Shown piece after piece: positions 45,833-57,244 of a stretch of DNA of 64,000 nt. Below the pieces are notes generated by a model that saw only the letters and a program-made list of their open reading frames with translations, was not told where the DNA came from and searched no databases. The position numbers and the translations under genes are program-made. The DNA comes from Xylona heveae TC161 (lineage: Eukaryota; Ascomycota; Xylonomycetes; Xylonales; Xylonaceae), in assembly GCF_001619985.1 (NCBI RefSeq), contig NW_017264203.1, positions 62,001-126,000 of the forward strand, written 5' to 3'. Position 1 is the stretch's first letter. Each line of letters starts with the position of its first letter.

Positions 45833-46559
45833 ATGTTTTCTCGCTCCCTTGCCAATGCTGCCAACCAAGCTCTTCGGAGCTCCGGCATGAGGTCCATCCC
45901 ACGGTCCACGAGCAGATATGTCTCTGCTGCGTCTCTCAGGACAGCTGGTCCCCGTCTGACTGCTCCCGCGGGCATCCGTGCTCTCCACATGACCGGGCCC
46001 TCGACGAAAGGGCTCTCGCCCGAGACGGCGGAGCCCCAGCCCAAGGACAATGTCTTTGCCACGCATGTTGCCGCACCAGCGGACATTTCGCTTGAAGAGT
46101 ACCACGAGCGGTCTGAGGAGTTTCTGGACTCGTTGCTCCTGAAGCTCGAAGAGTTGGCCGAGCAGAGAGAGGACGTGGATGTCGAGTACAGCGTAAGCCT
46201 GCCAGTGTAGCTGATTGCATAAGGATCTAATTTATTTTTACGAGCTCTTTTTCCAAAGCGGTATACTTTTGTCACTGACGTATGCTAATATATAATAGGC
46301 TGGCGTCTTGACCCTGGCGTTCCCTCCCAATGGCACCTACGTCCTGAACAAGCAACCCCCGAATAAGCAAATCTGGCTGAGCTCGCCCATCTCCGGCCCC
46401 AAACGGTACGACTGGGTGATCCAGGGCGAGTCCATGCACGAAAAGGAAGGCTGCGGTGTTGGGGAATGGATCTACCTCCGTGACGGAAGTACCCTGTCCG
46501 ACTTGCTCAAGAAGGAGCTCGGCGTGTACATCACCGCTACGGATCCGTCTGCTGCCTGA
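45833..46559 (+). CDS. Frataxin, mitochondrial iron-sulfur assembly protein
   Basis: Exons 45833-46192 and 46299-46559; intron 106 bp with a GCTAAT branch; 206 aa. The first 75 residues are Arg/Ser/Ala-rich without acids, a mitochondrial presequence. The mature domain has the acidic helix [20 protein letters not shown] and EDVDVEYS, then [39 protein letters not shown] and a C-terminal helix [11 protein letters not shown]. These are invariant frataxin features, including the conserved Asn-Lys-Gln and Trp in the sheet. Frataxin stimulates cysteine desulfurase in Fe-S cluster biogenesis in the matrix. No defect is visible. Confidence 0.96.
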
Positions 46560-47320
46560 GCGCGGAGCATCAGTCATAACAACTACAGTTATATTGCCGG
46601 AGTTGACACGTCCACTGAGTTGACGTCTGGAGTTGAGGCGGGCATATTGACTTTCAATCCTTGTATCCCATTTCTGATTATTCACACTGAGGATGTGGTA
46701 CCTCTGTTTATGAGCGAGCATCTAGTCTCTGCAGTCACAAATATAGTGTCATTCTGTCTATGCAAATTCTTGTGATATTGACTGTCATGTCCTCCAGCCT
46801 TATCGATCCATCAGACCACGCCATTCAGCCTCGATGGTGCTATCTTCAACGCTTTCTTGCAATCCAGTATCTTGTCTTGCTACAAGATCTAGTGCCGGGC
46901 GCGAGCATTCTCATGCTACCCTTTACCCTTGCAATGACCTGACGAGACAATGGCACTAAGTCTTGAAAAATTATATCCAAGACTATCATCCACCAACGAC
47001 CCAGCCATAGGACAGTAACATCCGTGAATGATCCTACAACCAGACACTCTCATATTCTCATGAGAAGTCGAAGATTGGACCTTGGTCCTACATCGGTTTA
47101 AGATCCAATTCCAATCCCATGCCTGTGACGTTTGTAATGTCCGTCGTAGTCCCTTAGTCCCAAGGTCGTGTACTTGCGTCTCTGTCGGATCTATATCATG
47201 ATCGTAGGTCAAGATACATCTGTCTGCTATCCATTGCCCCATGTCGCTGTCCGCTATCGCTTTCCGCTTGCTGTCTGCTATTTGCCGTTGCCGTTTTCCG
47301 TTGGCCGCTTGTCGCTACGC
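46560..47320. other. Convergent intergenic region
   Basis: It lies between frataxin (+) and Dph3 (-). Near 47235-47320 there is a loose repeat of GCTNTCCGCT/TTGCCGTT-type units. No gene is supported. Confidence 0.5.
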
Positions 47321-47720
47321 TCACGCAGTCACCGCAACAGCACCAGGCGCTTGATCCTCTGGCGGCGGCGGCAAATCGTCCTATATCTTATTAGCATCTT
47401 GTCCCTTCTTGTCCTTTCTTTTCCTTTCTTTTCCTCTCTCCCTTTGGCTCTTTTTCTTGTTTAACAACAGCTTTGAAAAGGCGGAGAGGTTACGTGGAGA
47501 GGAATGGAGGGGCGGAAAGTAGGCATCTCGGAGGACTCACCACTTCAAAAATGACTTTAATCATCAGACTGCAGCTGGGACACACCGCGACGTCCTCGCC
47601 ATCGCGCAGGTCGTCAATCGCAATCTCGAACCGGTCCCCGCACGGGCACGGGTAGTGGTAGATTTGCAGCGCCGGGTCGAATGTCATGTCCTCGATTTCG
47701 ATTTCGTCGTACATTGACAT
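47321..47720 (-). CDS. dph3: Dph3 (Kti11), CSL zinc-finger electron carrier for diphthamide synthesis
   Basis: Exons 47720-47541 and 47380-47321; intron 160 bp with a GCTAAT branch and GATATAG acceptor; 79 aa, close to yeast Dph3 (82 aa). The sequence [14 protein letters not shown] then [14 protein letters not shown] and [15 protein letters not shown] shows the CSL zinc finger with ligands CPCG and CPSC. Splicing gives [12 protein letters not shown], the expected acidic tail. Dph3 passes electrons to the radical enzyme Dph1-Dph2 that modifies elongation factor 2 and also supports Elongator-dependent tRNA modification. No anomaly is visible. Confidence 0.95.
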
Positions 47721-48280
47721 TTTGTCGGTATTTTGTTGTCGCTTCTTCCAATTTTTTTCAATGTTTCTTCCAGCGTTATTCGGTGTTTCTTTTCTTGCTA
47801 ATTTTCTTTCAATGCCCTTTTATTGAAAACGAGAACAAAATGCGTGTAGGCGGCGGGCGAAATTCGTGGTCGTGGAAAAGAGTATTGAAAAAGAAGAGTC
47901 AGTTTGGAGAGTGGCGATTTGAAGCGGCCTGGTGGGAAAGTGTTATTATTTTTTGGACCAAGGACCCTCGGGCGGTGATTCCCGAGCGAGAGCGCGGGAG
48001 ATGCGGTACGTCGGGGAAAGAAAATTCCAGGTCACGTGCGCGTGGGACGAGGGAAAGAAAGGTACGGCAATTTGTCTCACCGCTTCACCGCCTTCGCTTG
48101 ACCAATGGACGCTTTGGACTGGAGCCGGTGAGATTGAAGAAGGAAGCAGAGCAAAATGTTTTGCTACCATAAACTAGGTCCTTGCTGATGAGTATGAGAT
48201 AATGAGACGTGCGGAGAAGAGAGTGTGGATATTGGACTGTTAGGGAGGTATAGATAAAGTTGCAACAATGGTATTGCAAG

Positions 48281-48322
<42 letters not shown>

Positions 48323-48443
48323 ACATATAGATATATACAAATATATATATAGAAAGGATAACGTGAAATAAGCTTCGACAAATGTATTCAGTCTACTATA
48401 CCTCATACAATATAATTCCTTTTTTATAGATCCTACACCTTAT
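47721..48443. other. Intergenic region with an AC microsatellite
   Basis: It carries the Dph3 promoter and the 3' flank of the Mgs1-like gene. Long plus-strand frames here (up to 163 codons) are compositional and show no motif. Confidence 0.5.
48283..48320. repeat. (AC)19 microsatellite
   Basis: Thirty-eight bases of uninterrupted AC dinucleotides, followed by an AT-rich TATA stretch. It lies downstream of the Mgs1-like gene. Confidence 0.95.
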
Positions 48444-50489
48444 CTACTCATCTCCAAACACCTCGTCTCCAACCAAATCCTCATCGACGAGACTCCCGAG
48501 ATCCTCATCTTCGAGGAACTTCCTCCCCCAAAGCTTTTCCGGCAAATACTCCTGCTTGACCCTGCCATCCTTGTAATGGGGATTATACTTATACTCCTTG
48601 CCATACCCGAGTTCTTTCATAAGTTTTGTCGGTGCGTTTCTGATATGAAACGGGATCGGGAGTCCGGCGACACCCGGTTCGTTTCCGACCGCGGCCATGG
48701 CATTGTTGAGTCCTCTATAAGAGCGAGTGCTCTTCTTGGCGAGTGACAAAGCGACAGTGGCATGCGCCAAGTGGATACGCGCTTCAGGCATGCCGATTTT
48801 CTCAACGGCATTGAAAGCGGCCATGCACAGTGGCAAGAGGGAATTGTCAGCGAGGCCGACGTCCTCGGATGCAACGACGACGAGGCGGCGCGCGATGAAG
48901 AGCGGGTCTTCCCCGGATTGGATCATGCGGGCGAGATAGTACAGGGCGGCGTCCGGGTCGGAGCCGCGGATGGATTTGTGGAGTGCGCTGATGGTGTCGT
49001 AGTGTTGGTCGCCGGCGCGGTCGTAGACGAGGGTTTTGGTCAAGGAGGATTTGAGTTGCGTGGGTGTAATGTGTGGACAGCGAGATATGAGGGAGAGGGA
49101 GAGCTCGAGAAGGTTGAGTGCGGTGCGGGCGTCGCCGTCGGAGAAGGAGGCGAGGTAGGAGAGGAAAGGCGGGGAGAGGAGCTCGGAAATGTGAGAGGTG
49201 GATGTAGATGTAGATGTAGATGCAGATGCAGATGTGGAGAGGTTAGGGGTATGATGAGCGGCGGAGGAAGAGGAGGATGGAGGGGGAGAGGGAGGAGAGG
49301 AAGACGATTCTGATTGTTGTGGTGGTGGAAGAGTGGAATTGGAATCATCATGAAGAGGAAAGGGTAGAAGATGAGGAGGAAGATAATTGTGTCCCTCGCG
49401 CTGCAATGCGCGTTGGAGGATTTCAGTGATGGTTTCGTCGTCGAGTTTCTGCAGAGTAAATGTTCGACAGCGCGAAAGCAGTGCCGGCACGACTTTGAAT
49501 GACGGATTCTCTGTCGTGGCTCCAATGAGCGTCACTTGTCCCGACTCTACCGGTCCGAGGAACACGTCCTGCTGGGATTTAGAAAATCGGTGGATTTCAT
49601 CGCAAAAGATAATTGTCCGGCGGCCGGTCAAGCCTAGTTCACTCCGAGCTTCACCGAACAATTTCTTGCATTCTGCTACCCCTGTGCTGGTGCTGTTGAT
49701 TTCGACAAATCTGCGGCCGCACACGTGCGCAATTACGCGCGCAATGGTGGTCTTGCCCGTACCTGCTCCGCCCCAAAGGATCATGGAAGGAACTCTGTCT
49801 TGTTCGATAAGCCCCCGAAGTACCCCTGATGGCCCGACCAGCTCTTGTCCGCATACTTCATCGAGTGTACGTGGGCGCATGCGCTCAGCGAGAGGGGCAG
49901 CTTTTTGGAAAGCATTGGTGACTTTTTGACGCTTGGCAGCCGATGGTGATTCACTGTGTGCGGGTGTGGTGCTTGCAGGCGTAGATTCGGGTTCAAGAGG
50001 ACGTTTGTTATTGTTGCTGTCGCCGTTGCTGTTGATATTTGGAGCAGATGTCTTCGTGCCGTTGGTCAAGGCCGTTGGTTGCGGAATTGGAGGTGAGGCA
50101 GTATTGGAAGCGCCCAATTTTATCCCACTGCCTGTCAAAGTACCGTTACGGGGTGCAGCATTTGTTCCTCCTGACAATAAAGAGGCTGCTCTAGTTGAGA
50201 AAGAGGATGGAACTGGTCTAACGCTCGGAATTGATTCCGACTGCGCATTGGCATTTGCAGCAGCAGCTGCGCGTTTCACCGACGACGGCTGGAAAAATGC
50301 TGCAACATTGCTATTGCTTGACCCTGGCTTTTGTGGTGTTTGAGTAGAGGATGCTGCTGGCCCGTTGTCTTCGGCCGATGGCTCTAATGGTGGCGACGAT
50401 GTTTGGACATGCGATTCGCATCCAGAGTCAATATGACTATTAATGTCCCATTCTTTGACGGGCTTGCTGCATATTGGGCATTCAACCAT
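48444..50489 (-). CDS. Mgs1/WRNIP1-type AAA+ ATPase with UBZ zinc finger
   Basis: Single exon, 681 aa, starting at the ATG of MVECPICSKPVKEWD. Residues 4-24 form a UBZ4 ubiquitin-binding finger (Cys4, Cys7, His19, Cys24). After a variable Ser/Asn/Pro linker comes the AAA+ module: RPRTLDEVCGQELVG, Walker A GGAGTGKTT at about residue 238, Walker B IIFCDEIHRF, sensor 1 LIGATTENPSF and arginine-finger region LLSRCRTFTL. The C-terminal part (IRGSDPDAALYYLARMI, ASEDVGLAD, NAMAAVGNEPGV) matches the RarA/Mgs1 tetramerisation domain. These proteins act at stalled replication forks with PCNA and ubiquitin. A Ser/Pro/Thr-rich insert of about 60 residues lies at 370-430. Confidence 0.93.
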   Translation of the reverse strand: MVECPICSKPVKEWDINSHIDSGCESHVQTSSPPLEPSAEDNGPAASSTQTPQKPGSSNSNVAAFFQPSSVKRAAAAANANAQSESIPSVRPVPSSFSTRAASLLSGGTNAAPRNGTLTGSGIKLGASNTASPPIPQPTALTNGTKTSAPNINSNGDSNNNKRPLEPESTPASTTPAHSESPSAAKRQKVTNAFQKAAPLAERMRPRTLDEVCGQELVGPSGVLRGLIEQDRVPSMILWGGAGTGKTTIARVIAHVCGRRFVEINSTSTGVAECKKLFGEARSELGLTGRRTIIFCDEIHRFSKSQQDVFLGPVESGQVTLIGATTENPSFKVVPALLSRCRTFTLQKLDDETITEILQRALQREGHNYLPPHLLPFPLHDDSNSTLPPPQQSESSSSPPSPPPSSSSSAAHHTPNLSTSASASTSTSTSTSHISELLSPPFLSYLASFSDGDARTALNLLELSLSLISRCPHITPTQLKSSLTKTLVYDRAGDQHYDTISALHKSIRGSDPDAALYYLARMIQSGEDPLFIARRLVVVASEDVGLADNSLLPLCMAAFNAVEKIGMPEARIHLAHATVALSLAKKSTRSYRGLNNAMAAVGNEPGVAGLPIPFHIRNAPTKLMKELGYGKEYKYNPHYKDGRVKQEYLPEKLWGRKFLEDEDLGSLVDEDLVGDEVFGDE

Positions 50490-51333
50490 CTTCAATGTGG
50501 GCAAATCCGTCTGTCAGCCGTGCAGGCACGGTTGGCATGACGAAATAGAGGTTTGCGAGTTGCAATGAATGACGCTGAGGCGATGGTTACTAGAACTGTT
50601 GACGAGAGCGGCGAAATGGATAAGCGGTGAGACGCGTTGTTCCCGCGCGGTCGCGCTACAATTTCCCTCTTGGGGTTTAATTAAGCGGAACAGTTCGCCT
50701 CACGTTTCCCCAGCTATAACTCCACTAGCTTTCACCTGGGGATTGCTTGCGAAGTGACGCTAAGTGGGACGTCTCAACATACCCGTTGCCCGGCTCCAAG
50801 TTGATTCAGTCGCTGGGATTTCAACACTGTCCTGAATCGTTTTCTCAGGTTGACGACTACACCTGGAACTACCAGTTCCCACGGACTTCAGAACAGGCAT
50901 TATCCTGCTCTGCTGTTGTTGGTAATGTCGTGCTCGCTCTAGTTGATTCAAGGGGCGAATCAGGAAACGAAGAACGGCTCGGTATATGGCACGGACAATG
51001 ACTCACTACATGCACGCCATCTCTTTGCGCAGATTGGTAATTTTCCATGCGTTGCTGATTGAAGATTGGTAATTTGCCATGCGTTGCTGATTGAAAGGGA
51101 CGATCAGTTAGACTTCTCAAAATGAGTCATTCGCCATTGGGGTATTATGCTTCAGGTAATAGTTCAATTAAAAAAAATTAGGACAGAAAACCACTCCTGG
51201 AGATTTGATGCTGCCTGCAATTGATCTGAGAAGGACCCTCATTGCTTCAGACGCAAGGCCGCGGTATTGGGAAGAGTCGGCAACAACATAGCAATTGAGG
51301 CGAGAGTAATAAATCTCACGTCCCCTTCAGACA
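50490..51333. promoter_or_regulatory. Divergent upstream region of the Mgs1-like and MFS genes
   Basis: An 844-bp region between outward-facing genes. It contains a 32-bp tandem duplication at 51031-51094. No coding sequence is supported. Confidence 0.5.
51031..51094. repeat. 32-bp tandem duplication
   Basis: Two adjacent copies of a 32-bp unit beginning AGATTGGTAATTT and ending GCGTTGCTGATTGA differ at one base (T versus G before CCATGCG). They lie 240 bp upstream of the MFS transporter start. Confidence 0.92.
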
Positions 51334-53150
51334 ATGCCCTTGGACAGTGAGCAATCGGGGACTGAAACAACAGGAGCCACAAAGCTACAATCTTCTCTCA
51401 ACACGAGTTCTGCCTTGAATGAGCCCCAAAATCAAGAGCCCAAATCTGCAATTGGTAGACAAGGCCACTTAAAGAACGAATCGACAGTCTTCGCAGAAAA
51501 TGACGAGGATCTCGAAAATGGGAACAAATTGGGAAACAATGAAAAGGACAATGCTTTGACCTCTCATGGTCAACAAGAAAAAGAAGAAGGAGAGGACGAT
51601 TCCAACAATATAGTCGATTTCTCGGAAAATGATCCTGGAGATCCACGGAATTGGCCCAAGTCACGAAAATGGACAACCACCATGATTGTCTCTGGTTCCG
51701 TGTTTTTGATGCCGCTCTCTTCATCGATTGTGGCTCCATCGTTACAAACAATCTCACATCAAATGCACATGCACTCTGACGTGGAAGCACAGCTTGTTCT
51801 CTCAGCATTTGTTCTGACATACTGCATTGGACCTCTTCTTTTGGGTCCACTTTGCGAGTTATTCGGGCGGATTGTTGTTTTGCAATCCGGCAACACATTT
51901 TACCTCATCTTCAACCTTTGCTGCGGCTTTGCGCGGAACAAGGGGGAACTGCTTGCATTCCGTCTTTTGGCTGGAATAGGAGGAAGCGCGGGGCTAGTTG
52001 TATGTTCGATCGTCCTCCTTCCTTTCGTCTCCATCAGCGCTTGATGCATTAGCATCTTCCCTATCCTTTTTCTTTCCTCAAAACTTCACGCGTCAAGGCA
52101 TCTAATTTAGACCACTAGGTCGGCTCAGGAATAATATCCGACTGTTTCAATCCTGACGAACGTGGCTGGGCTATTGCCATTTACAACATCGGACCCCTCA
52201 TTGGACCCTCGTTGGGTGCAGTTGTAGGAGGATTCGTCACACAGTACTCTACCTGGCGCTGGTCCTTTTGGGCCACGTCCATATTCGACGCGTTGCTGAT
52301 CATCCTTGGCGCGATCTTCGTCCGTGACGAAACATACCGGCCGAAGATCCTTGAGCGGCGGAAGAAGGAGCTCATAAAGCAAACCGGTAACAGGTTGCTT
52401 CAGACCCCCTACGATATCGAGAACGCCGCCCAGCACAAGTCGATTGGCCAGCTGTACCGCCGCTCGCTCCTGCGTCCCATCCGCCTGTTTACAACTCAGC
52501 CCATTGTCCAAGTCCTTTCCCTATATTATGCCTACCTTTATGGACTCATGTATCTTGTTTTATCGACCTTCCCCAATCTATGGCGCGATAGATATGCCGA
52601 AAGCACAAGCATTGGCAGTTTGAACTACTTTGCTCTTGGCACCGGATATTTTATCGGCTCACAGATTTGTGGGCTGTGCGCGGATCGAATATATCGCTTC
52701 TTAAAGAAGCGCAGCGAGGCCAACCCCCCGAAAGCAAAACCAGAATACCGTCTTCCTCTGATGTTACCCGCCTCACTGCTTATTCCCTGCGGCATATTCA
52801 TGTACGGCTGGTCCGCACAGGCACACACTTCGTGGATCGTGCCTGACATTGGCATCGGACTATTTGCCTGTGGCGCCATGATTGGGTTTCAGTGCACGAG
52901 CGCATACTTGATTGATGCATACACACTGTATGCCGCGAGCGCGACGGGAGCCGTATATTTGCTTCGAGGCTTCACAGGGTTTGGTTTCCCATTGTTTGGT
53001 CCATATTTGTACCAATCCCTGGATTATGGATGGGGAAATAGTGTGCTGGCGTTTATTGCCCTGGGCGTGGGTGTCCCTGCGCCCATTATGCTCTGGTTCT
53101 GGGGTGAGCGCCTGCGGAGAGCGAGCGGATATGCAGCGGGGGGAGAATGA
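51334..53150 (+). CDS. MFS transporter, drug:H+ antiporter-1-like (12 TM)
   Basis: Exons 51334-51999 and 52119-53150; intron 119 bp (GTATGT..CCACTAG); 565 aa. A polar, acidic N-terminal tail of about 100 residues ends in DPGDPRNWPKSRKW, the typical lead-in of fungal DHA1 transporters. Transmembrane segments follow; loop 2-3 has LCELFGRIVVL (the MFS signature region), and TM5 motif C is visible as IYNIGPLIGPSLGAVVGG. A large loop with YRPKILERRKKELIK separates the two halves, and the C-terminal half ends in VPAPIMLWFWGERLR. The family exports drugs and small metabolites at the plasma membrane by proton antiport. Substrate is unknown, and neighbours give no hint of a cluster. Confidence 0.9.
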
Positions 53151-53729
53151 GCGGGGTAGTCTGGATGCTGTTTACTTGATACTATTGATCCCCTGTCACC
53201 ATCTATGCTTTTCTTCCTGCTCGTGCTTGCATTACTGAGAACTGCAAATATTATGATACGCCTCTTCAGCTTTCTGACGCAATGAATTGGGGTCTTCAGC
53301 AGCCTAGTTCTCATAAAGGCAAACATCAAACAAGAACGTGCACAGAACCGGAGTTCTGCGATGCAAAGTGACGTGTCCCCTTGGGTTTCCTTGTTGTGTC
53401 GTTGCAGCCTTGCCGCCTCGCAGCCTCGCAGCCTTGCGCTGTACATTATACACAGAGATACAGTGCAAAGGTCATCAAAAGGCCGACAGCCTTGCGCGGC
53501 AAAAGATGCTGAAGTTTCCTTGTTTGTCCAATCTCATAAAAATGCATGGCTGCCTGATAGCATTACGGGACTGCGGCAGCGGCCACAATTCAAAGCCATG
53601 CGATCTTGTTAAATCGCAACGATAGATGCGCTCTAAATAGCGATCTTTCCCGCGCCATTTCTTGTTACTTTCTGCTTCCTGGAATGAAGCTGAGCATATA
53701 ATTTGCGAAATTTCAAGTGTAAGAAGAAA
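53151..53729. other. Intergenic region
   Basis: It lies between the MFS gene and the next plus-strand gene. A short CAGCCTCG/CAGCCTTG repeat is visible near 53403-53434. No gene is seen. Confidence 0.5.
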
Positions 53730-55301
53730 ATGTATGTCAATCGACAAAGCAATCGTGGCTCAAGCTCTACACCAGGGCGAGGAGCGGGACGAGGCTATTT
53801 TGCAAGAGGCAGATCCAACTTCAGAGGAAGACCGGTTGAAGTACCACGCGCTGCTTCACCGCCTCTGGGCGAGATCCTGGAAAGAGTCCAGACCCATGAA
53901 ACCGATCTCATTGAATTCAGTGACAGTGAAGATGAAAATGACAACAAAGAGCAGGAACATTCTGCTTCTCTCAAGATTGTGAACTGCAAAGACGTTGCAA
54001 CGTTTAACTGGATGAATAAAGCGACCCCCACTATTTTAGTCCCTGGTAAGTCATTAATTCGCTTGAACACTTCAGTTATATTTCCCACTACACGGCACTT
54101 CTCATACTGTAACAGCTATAAGAACAATGAAAACGAAATATGCTAATTACATACGATACTATAATAACCAATAGGTAAACCACCAGCCTGGACACCTCTA
54201 CACTCACCTAGACGACTGCCCGAAGACGGCGGGGCCTACTTCCGCGACAAGAACGCGGCCCAGTATCCCTCGCGACCAATCGAACCAGCCGTGCAAGCAC
54301 TTCTGACACTGAACCCAAACTTTCCCACGTCATCCATTGACATATTCGCGTGCAATAGCACATTGGGCAACCTCCTACGGCATGTCTTCAACCGGGTCGA
54401 ACGGCCCTTTCGCTTCCTTGTCGAGGCGGTTGGCAATACCGTCTTTTTCGTCCGGCGAGAAAATTCCCCGACACAACTGATCGATGCGGTGCGCGGGTTT
54501 GGACATACTTTTCCCGAGGCATATACCACTTGGGAGTCAGATGTCAGGGGATCAGACACCCATCAGCGTATCGTGCAGTATGAGTTTGGTGGGCTCAACT
54601 TCCTGGTCCGGTTTGCCGCCGATGGGTATTATAAAGATTTGGTGCCGAATGATACCACGCCTGGAAGCAAGCTTTCCGACAGTCCTAAGCCGACGGACGA
54701 AAGTAGTATCGATGATACGCTGGCATTGGCTTTGGGTGAGAGTACGATAGCATCGCGTCTGTCGACTTCTATTACATTATCATCATCGTCTTCCTCGCCG
54801 TCGTTGTCGTTGTCGTCGTCTTCCTCGCCGTCATCAACATCATCACCCCAAGTACAAAAAGAACAAAAATTGACGATCCTTCAAGACGGCTCACAATTAA
54901 TCCCACGAGCCGCCGTCTTCGACATCAAAACCCGCTCAGTGCGCAAGAAAGACACTGGCATTCTGGCAGGCGAGCTGCCCCGGCTGTGGGCGGCGCAGAA
55001 TCCAAATTTCGTTTTAGCATACCATCAATCCGGCCTCTTTGAAGACATTGAAGAGACTGACATCCGTGACGACATTCAGCGGTGGGAGCGCAGGAACGAA
55101 GACGCGCTTCGTACATACGCGGACCTCCTGAAGAAGATTATTACTTTTGCACGGGCCCGGAAAGACGGCAAGTTTGAAGTTGTCTGTAGCGCAGTTGACG
55201 GTCTTGTGTTCCGCGAGCAGGGCGGCGACGACGTGAGTAGTACGCTTTCATCAGCGGTTCAGGACCGATGGCTGGGGAAAAAGCACCCAGTAAAGGAATG
55301 A
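53730..55301 (+). CDS. Conserved fungal protein often auto-named 'geranylgeranyl pyrophosphate synthetase'
   Basis: Exons 53730-54045 and 54175-55301; intron 129 bp (GTAAGT, GCTAAT, CAATAG); 480 aa from the first in-frame ATG. The N-terminus has RGG-like repeats (GRGAGRGYFARGRSNFRGRP), then the conserved core KIVNCKDVATFNWMN, TILVPGKPPAWTP, SSIDIFACNSTLGNLLRHV, RPFRFLVEAVGNTVFFVRRE and FPEAYTTWESDV. Later LPRLWAAQNPNFVLAYH closes the core. As I recall, automatic annotation often labels these proteins GGPP synthetase, but I see no DDxxD prenyltransferase motif. The arginine/glycine N-terminus and core instead suggest an RNA-linked or decapping-like fold; that is inference. A Ser run near residues 300-330 is a low-complexity insert. 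Confidence 0.8.
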
Positions 55302-55814
55302 TATATTTACGTTGTTTACTTTGATGTCTCACCATCTCACCCGGAGGCGGGAGGGGGGAAGGCCGCGGAGGAATTTCGAATTTCGAGTTGAAAATCCAAT
55401 TCTTTATCATAATATAGCTTGGCTGTGAGAGCAGCCAAGTAGCGACCTGGTTTAGCATGGTAGTAGTTGTCAATTTACATTCTAGCTTTTGGAATATTGT
55501 ATTCCAAGTGGAGAACCTCAGATGCATCTTCTGTTACAATAGTGGTAGATGGAATAAAACATAATCATGGAAATTGAAGCTCGGAATATTTAAATCTAGC
55601 CACCATAGCAAATACACACATGGTTCACAGTAATGGTGGTAAAATCCATAACACGATAAGACAAAGGGAATGGTACGCCATCACCACAAGAGCCACCATA
55701 ACATCTTCTTGGTATCAAATCTAGAAAAAAGAAAAAGAGAAAAAGAAAAAAAGAACAGCCATATAAATTCTTGATGCTAATGTAGTCATCTCTCGGGAAC
55801 CCTCATTGCAATCT
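55302..55814. other. Convergent intergenic region
   Basis: This is the 3' flank of the previous gene (+) and of the PD-(D/E)XK-like gene (-). It includes a purine-rich AGAAAAAG tract near 55722-55755. Nothing else is recognised. Confidence 0.5.
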
Positions 55815-57244
55815 TTACGCCTTCGAGGCCAGAGGCCGGAGGATCTCGTCTCGTACCCATGGCCAATAGACATCGGTAGCATATCTGTTGACTCGGCGGT
55901 GCAGGTCACGGAGCTTGATTATGCCGTAAATTGACCTGCTGTTCGCCGAGAGTGCATCGATGGGGCCCAGGACACGCTAAAAGATATATCAAAAATTAAC
56001 ATTTCCCCATCAAGTGACACTGTCCAGTTCACTTACCACGACATTTTCTGCCTTGTAACAGAGATACGTGAGCCAGTCATGGCCCACGACGACGTGGCCT
56101 ACGGTTGGCAAGAGCCAACCAGGCTGATCGGCATTTTCGCCTTGAGCCAGAATTCCAAGCTTCCGGTTCATCTCGAGGCTGGCAGCTAGCCATTTGGCTA
56201 GCTGCGCTAGTGCCTCATACTTGCGCCCGTCCGCCGCCTTGACCTCAATTCCGGAGAACAGTGTCACTCTCTTGCTGAAAGCATCGGTGGTGTGGCTGAT
56301 TTGCATGCCACGACCACCGATGCTCAGCTTTTGATACAGGCCCGAGACTTCCGGGTCTCGAGGGGAGAAAAAGAAAGCGTAGTCGGTCTTTTTGTTAATA
56401 TGTTTCACGCCATCTCTTGTGACTGGAAGGAGCGACTGATCAATCTGCTGGGATTGCCTGTCGAAATACCATTCAGTGATGACTGCATTTCATAAAATGG
56501 TGGGATTGATTCTTACACGCTGATTAAATTTAATTTGCTGTTTTCATGCTTGTCAGAAGATAATATTGGTTGCACAACATCCAGACACCAAGCATTCTCG
56601 TCTTTTGCATATGATTCACAATCGATTGCATCAAGGCGCACCCTTTCAAGCTCGCTCCATAAGGTGTTAATAGTATGATCAGACATTTCGCTCGAATCAA
56701 AATAGGCAGATTCGGGAATTATTTCGGTCAGAATTGATTGAGGATCGTGAAGCTTTGTCTTCAAAAAAAAAAAATAGTCAGTTCGATTGGTAGCAACAGA
56801 TTGCAAAGTGTGCTTTAACCAATCTACCTTTAGACCATACGGAATAACATATAACCCAAATCCATCTTGCAGATGCTTCAACAATGATTTGACAGCGTCA
56901 GGCAAAGGCATCGTCGGCATAGTTTCGAAGACAATTGACGGATTTGCAAGACGCAGTTCGTAAACAATATCTCTAGACGAGCTTCCCTGACGTGATGAAG
57001 TACTGGTGCGCTCAAAAGTTTCAGAGGCGGTCTCGAGAGGGGCAGACTGATCAGAAGGCTCAATGCCAGTTCGGCGCCGTTTGGCGGAACGTGTTCCTTG
57101 TGATGGAGAGGACATGGCCGACATGCTGCGACGCAGACAAACTTCTGGGGGACTCGTTGGAGGAGAGGATGGTCCGACTGGTGATCCAGATGTCTCTGAC
57201 ACAGAAGCGCCAGATATTCGCTCTAGCCAAGTCTCAATATTCAT
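55815..57244 (-). CDS. Fungal PD-(D/E)XK nuclease-like domain protein
   Basis: Three exons: 57244-56517, 56457-56037 and 55976-55815; introns of 59 and 60 bp; 436 aa. The start MNIETWLERI and the Ser/Pro-rich region with KRRR are typical of this fungal family (Pfam-type PDEXK_12). The nuclease-like core follows: Asp268 in KKTDYAFFFSP and the Glu-x-Lys pair Glu314/Lys316 in FSGIEVKAADGRKYEAL, next to QLAKWLAASLEMNRKL. The last exon gives RVLGPIDALSANSRSIYGII and ends WPWVRDEILRPLASKA. Catalytic residues look present, but activity and biological role are unproven; members of this family vary greatly among strains. The promoter side faces a 0.7 kb AT-rich block. Confidence 0.82.

Noticed and set aside
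47681-48172. 163-codon plus-strand frame next to Dph3
   Set aside because: It starts antisense to Dph3, has biased composition and no motif. It was left as intergenic.
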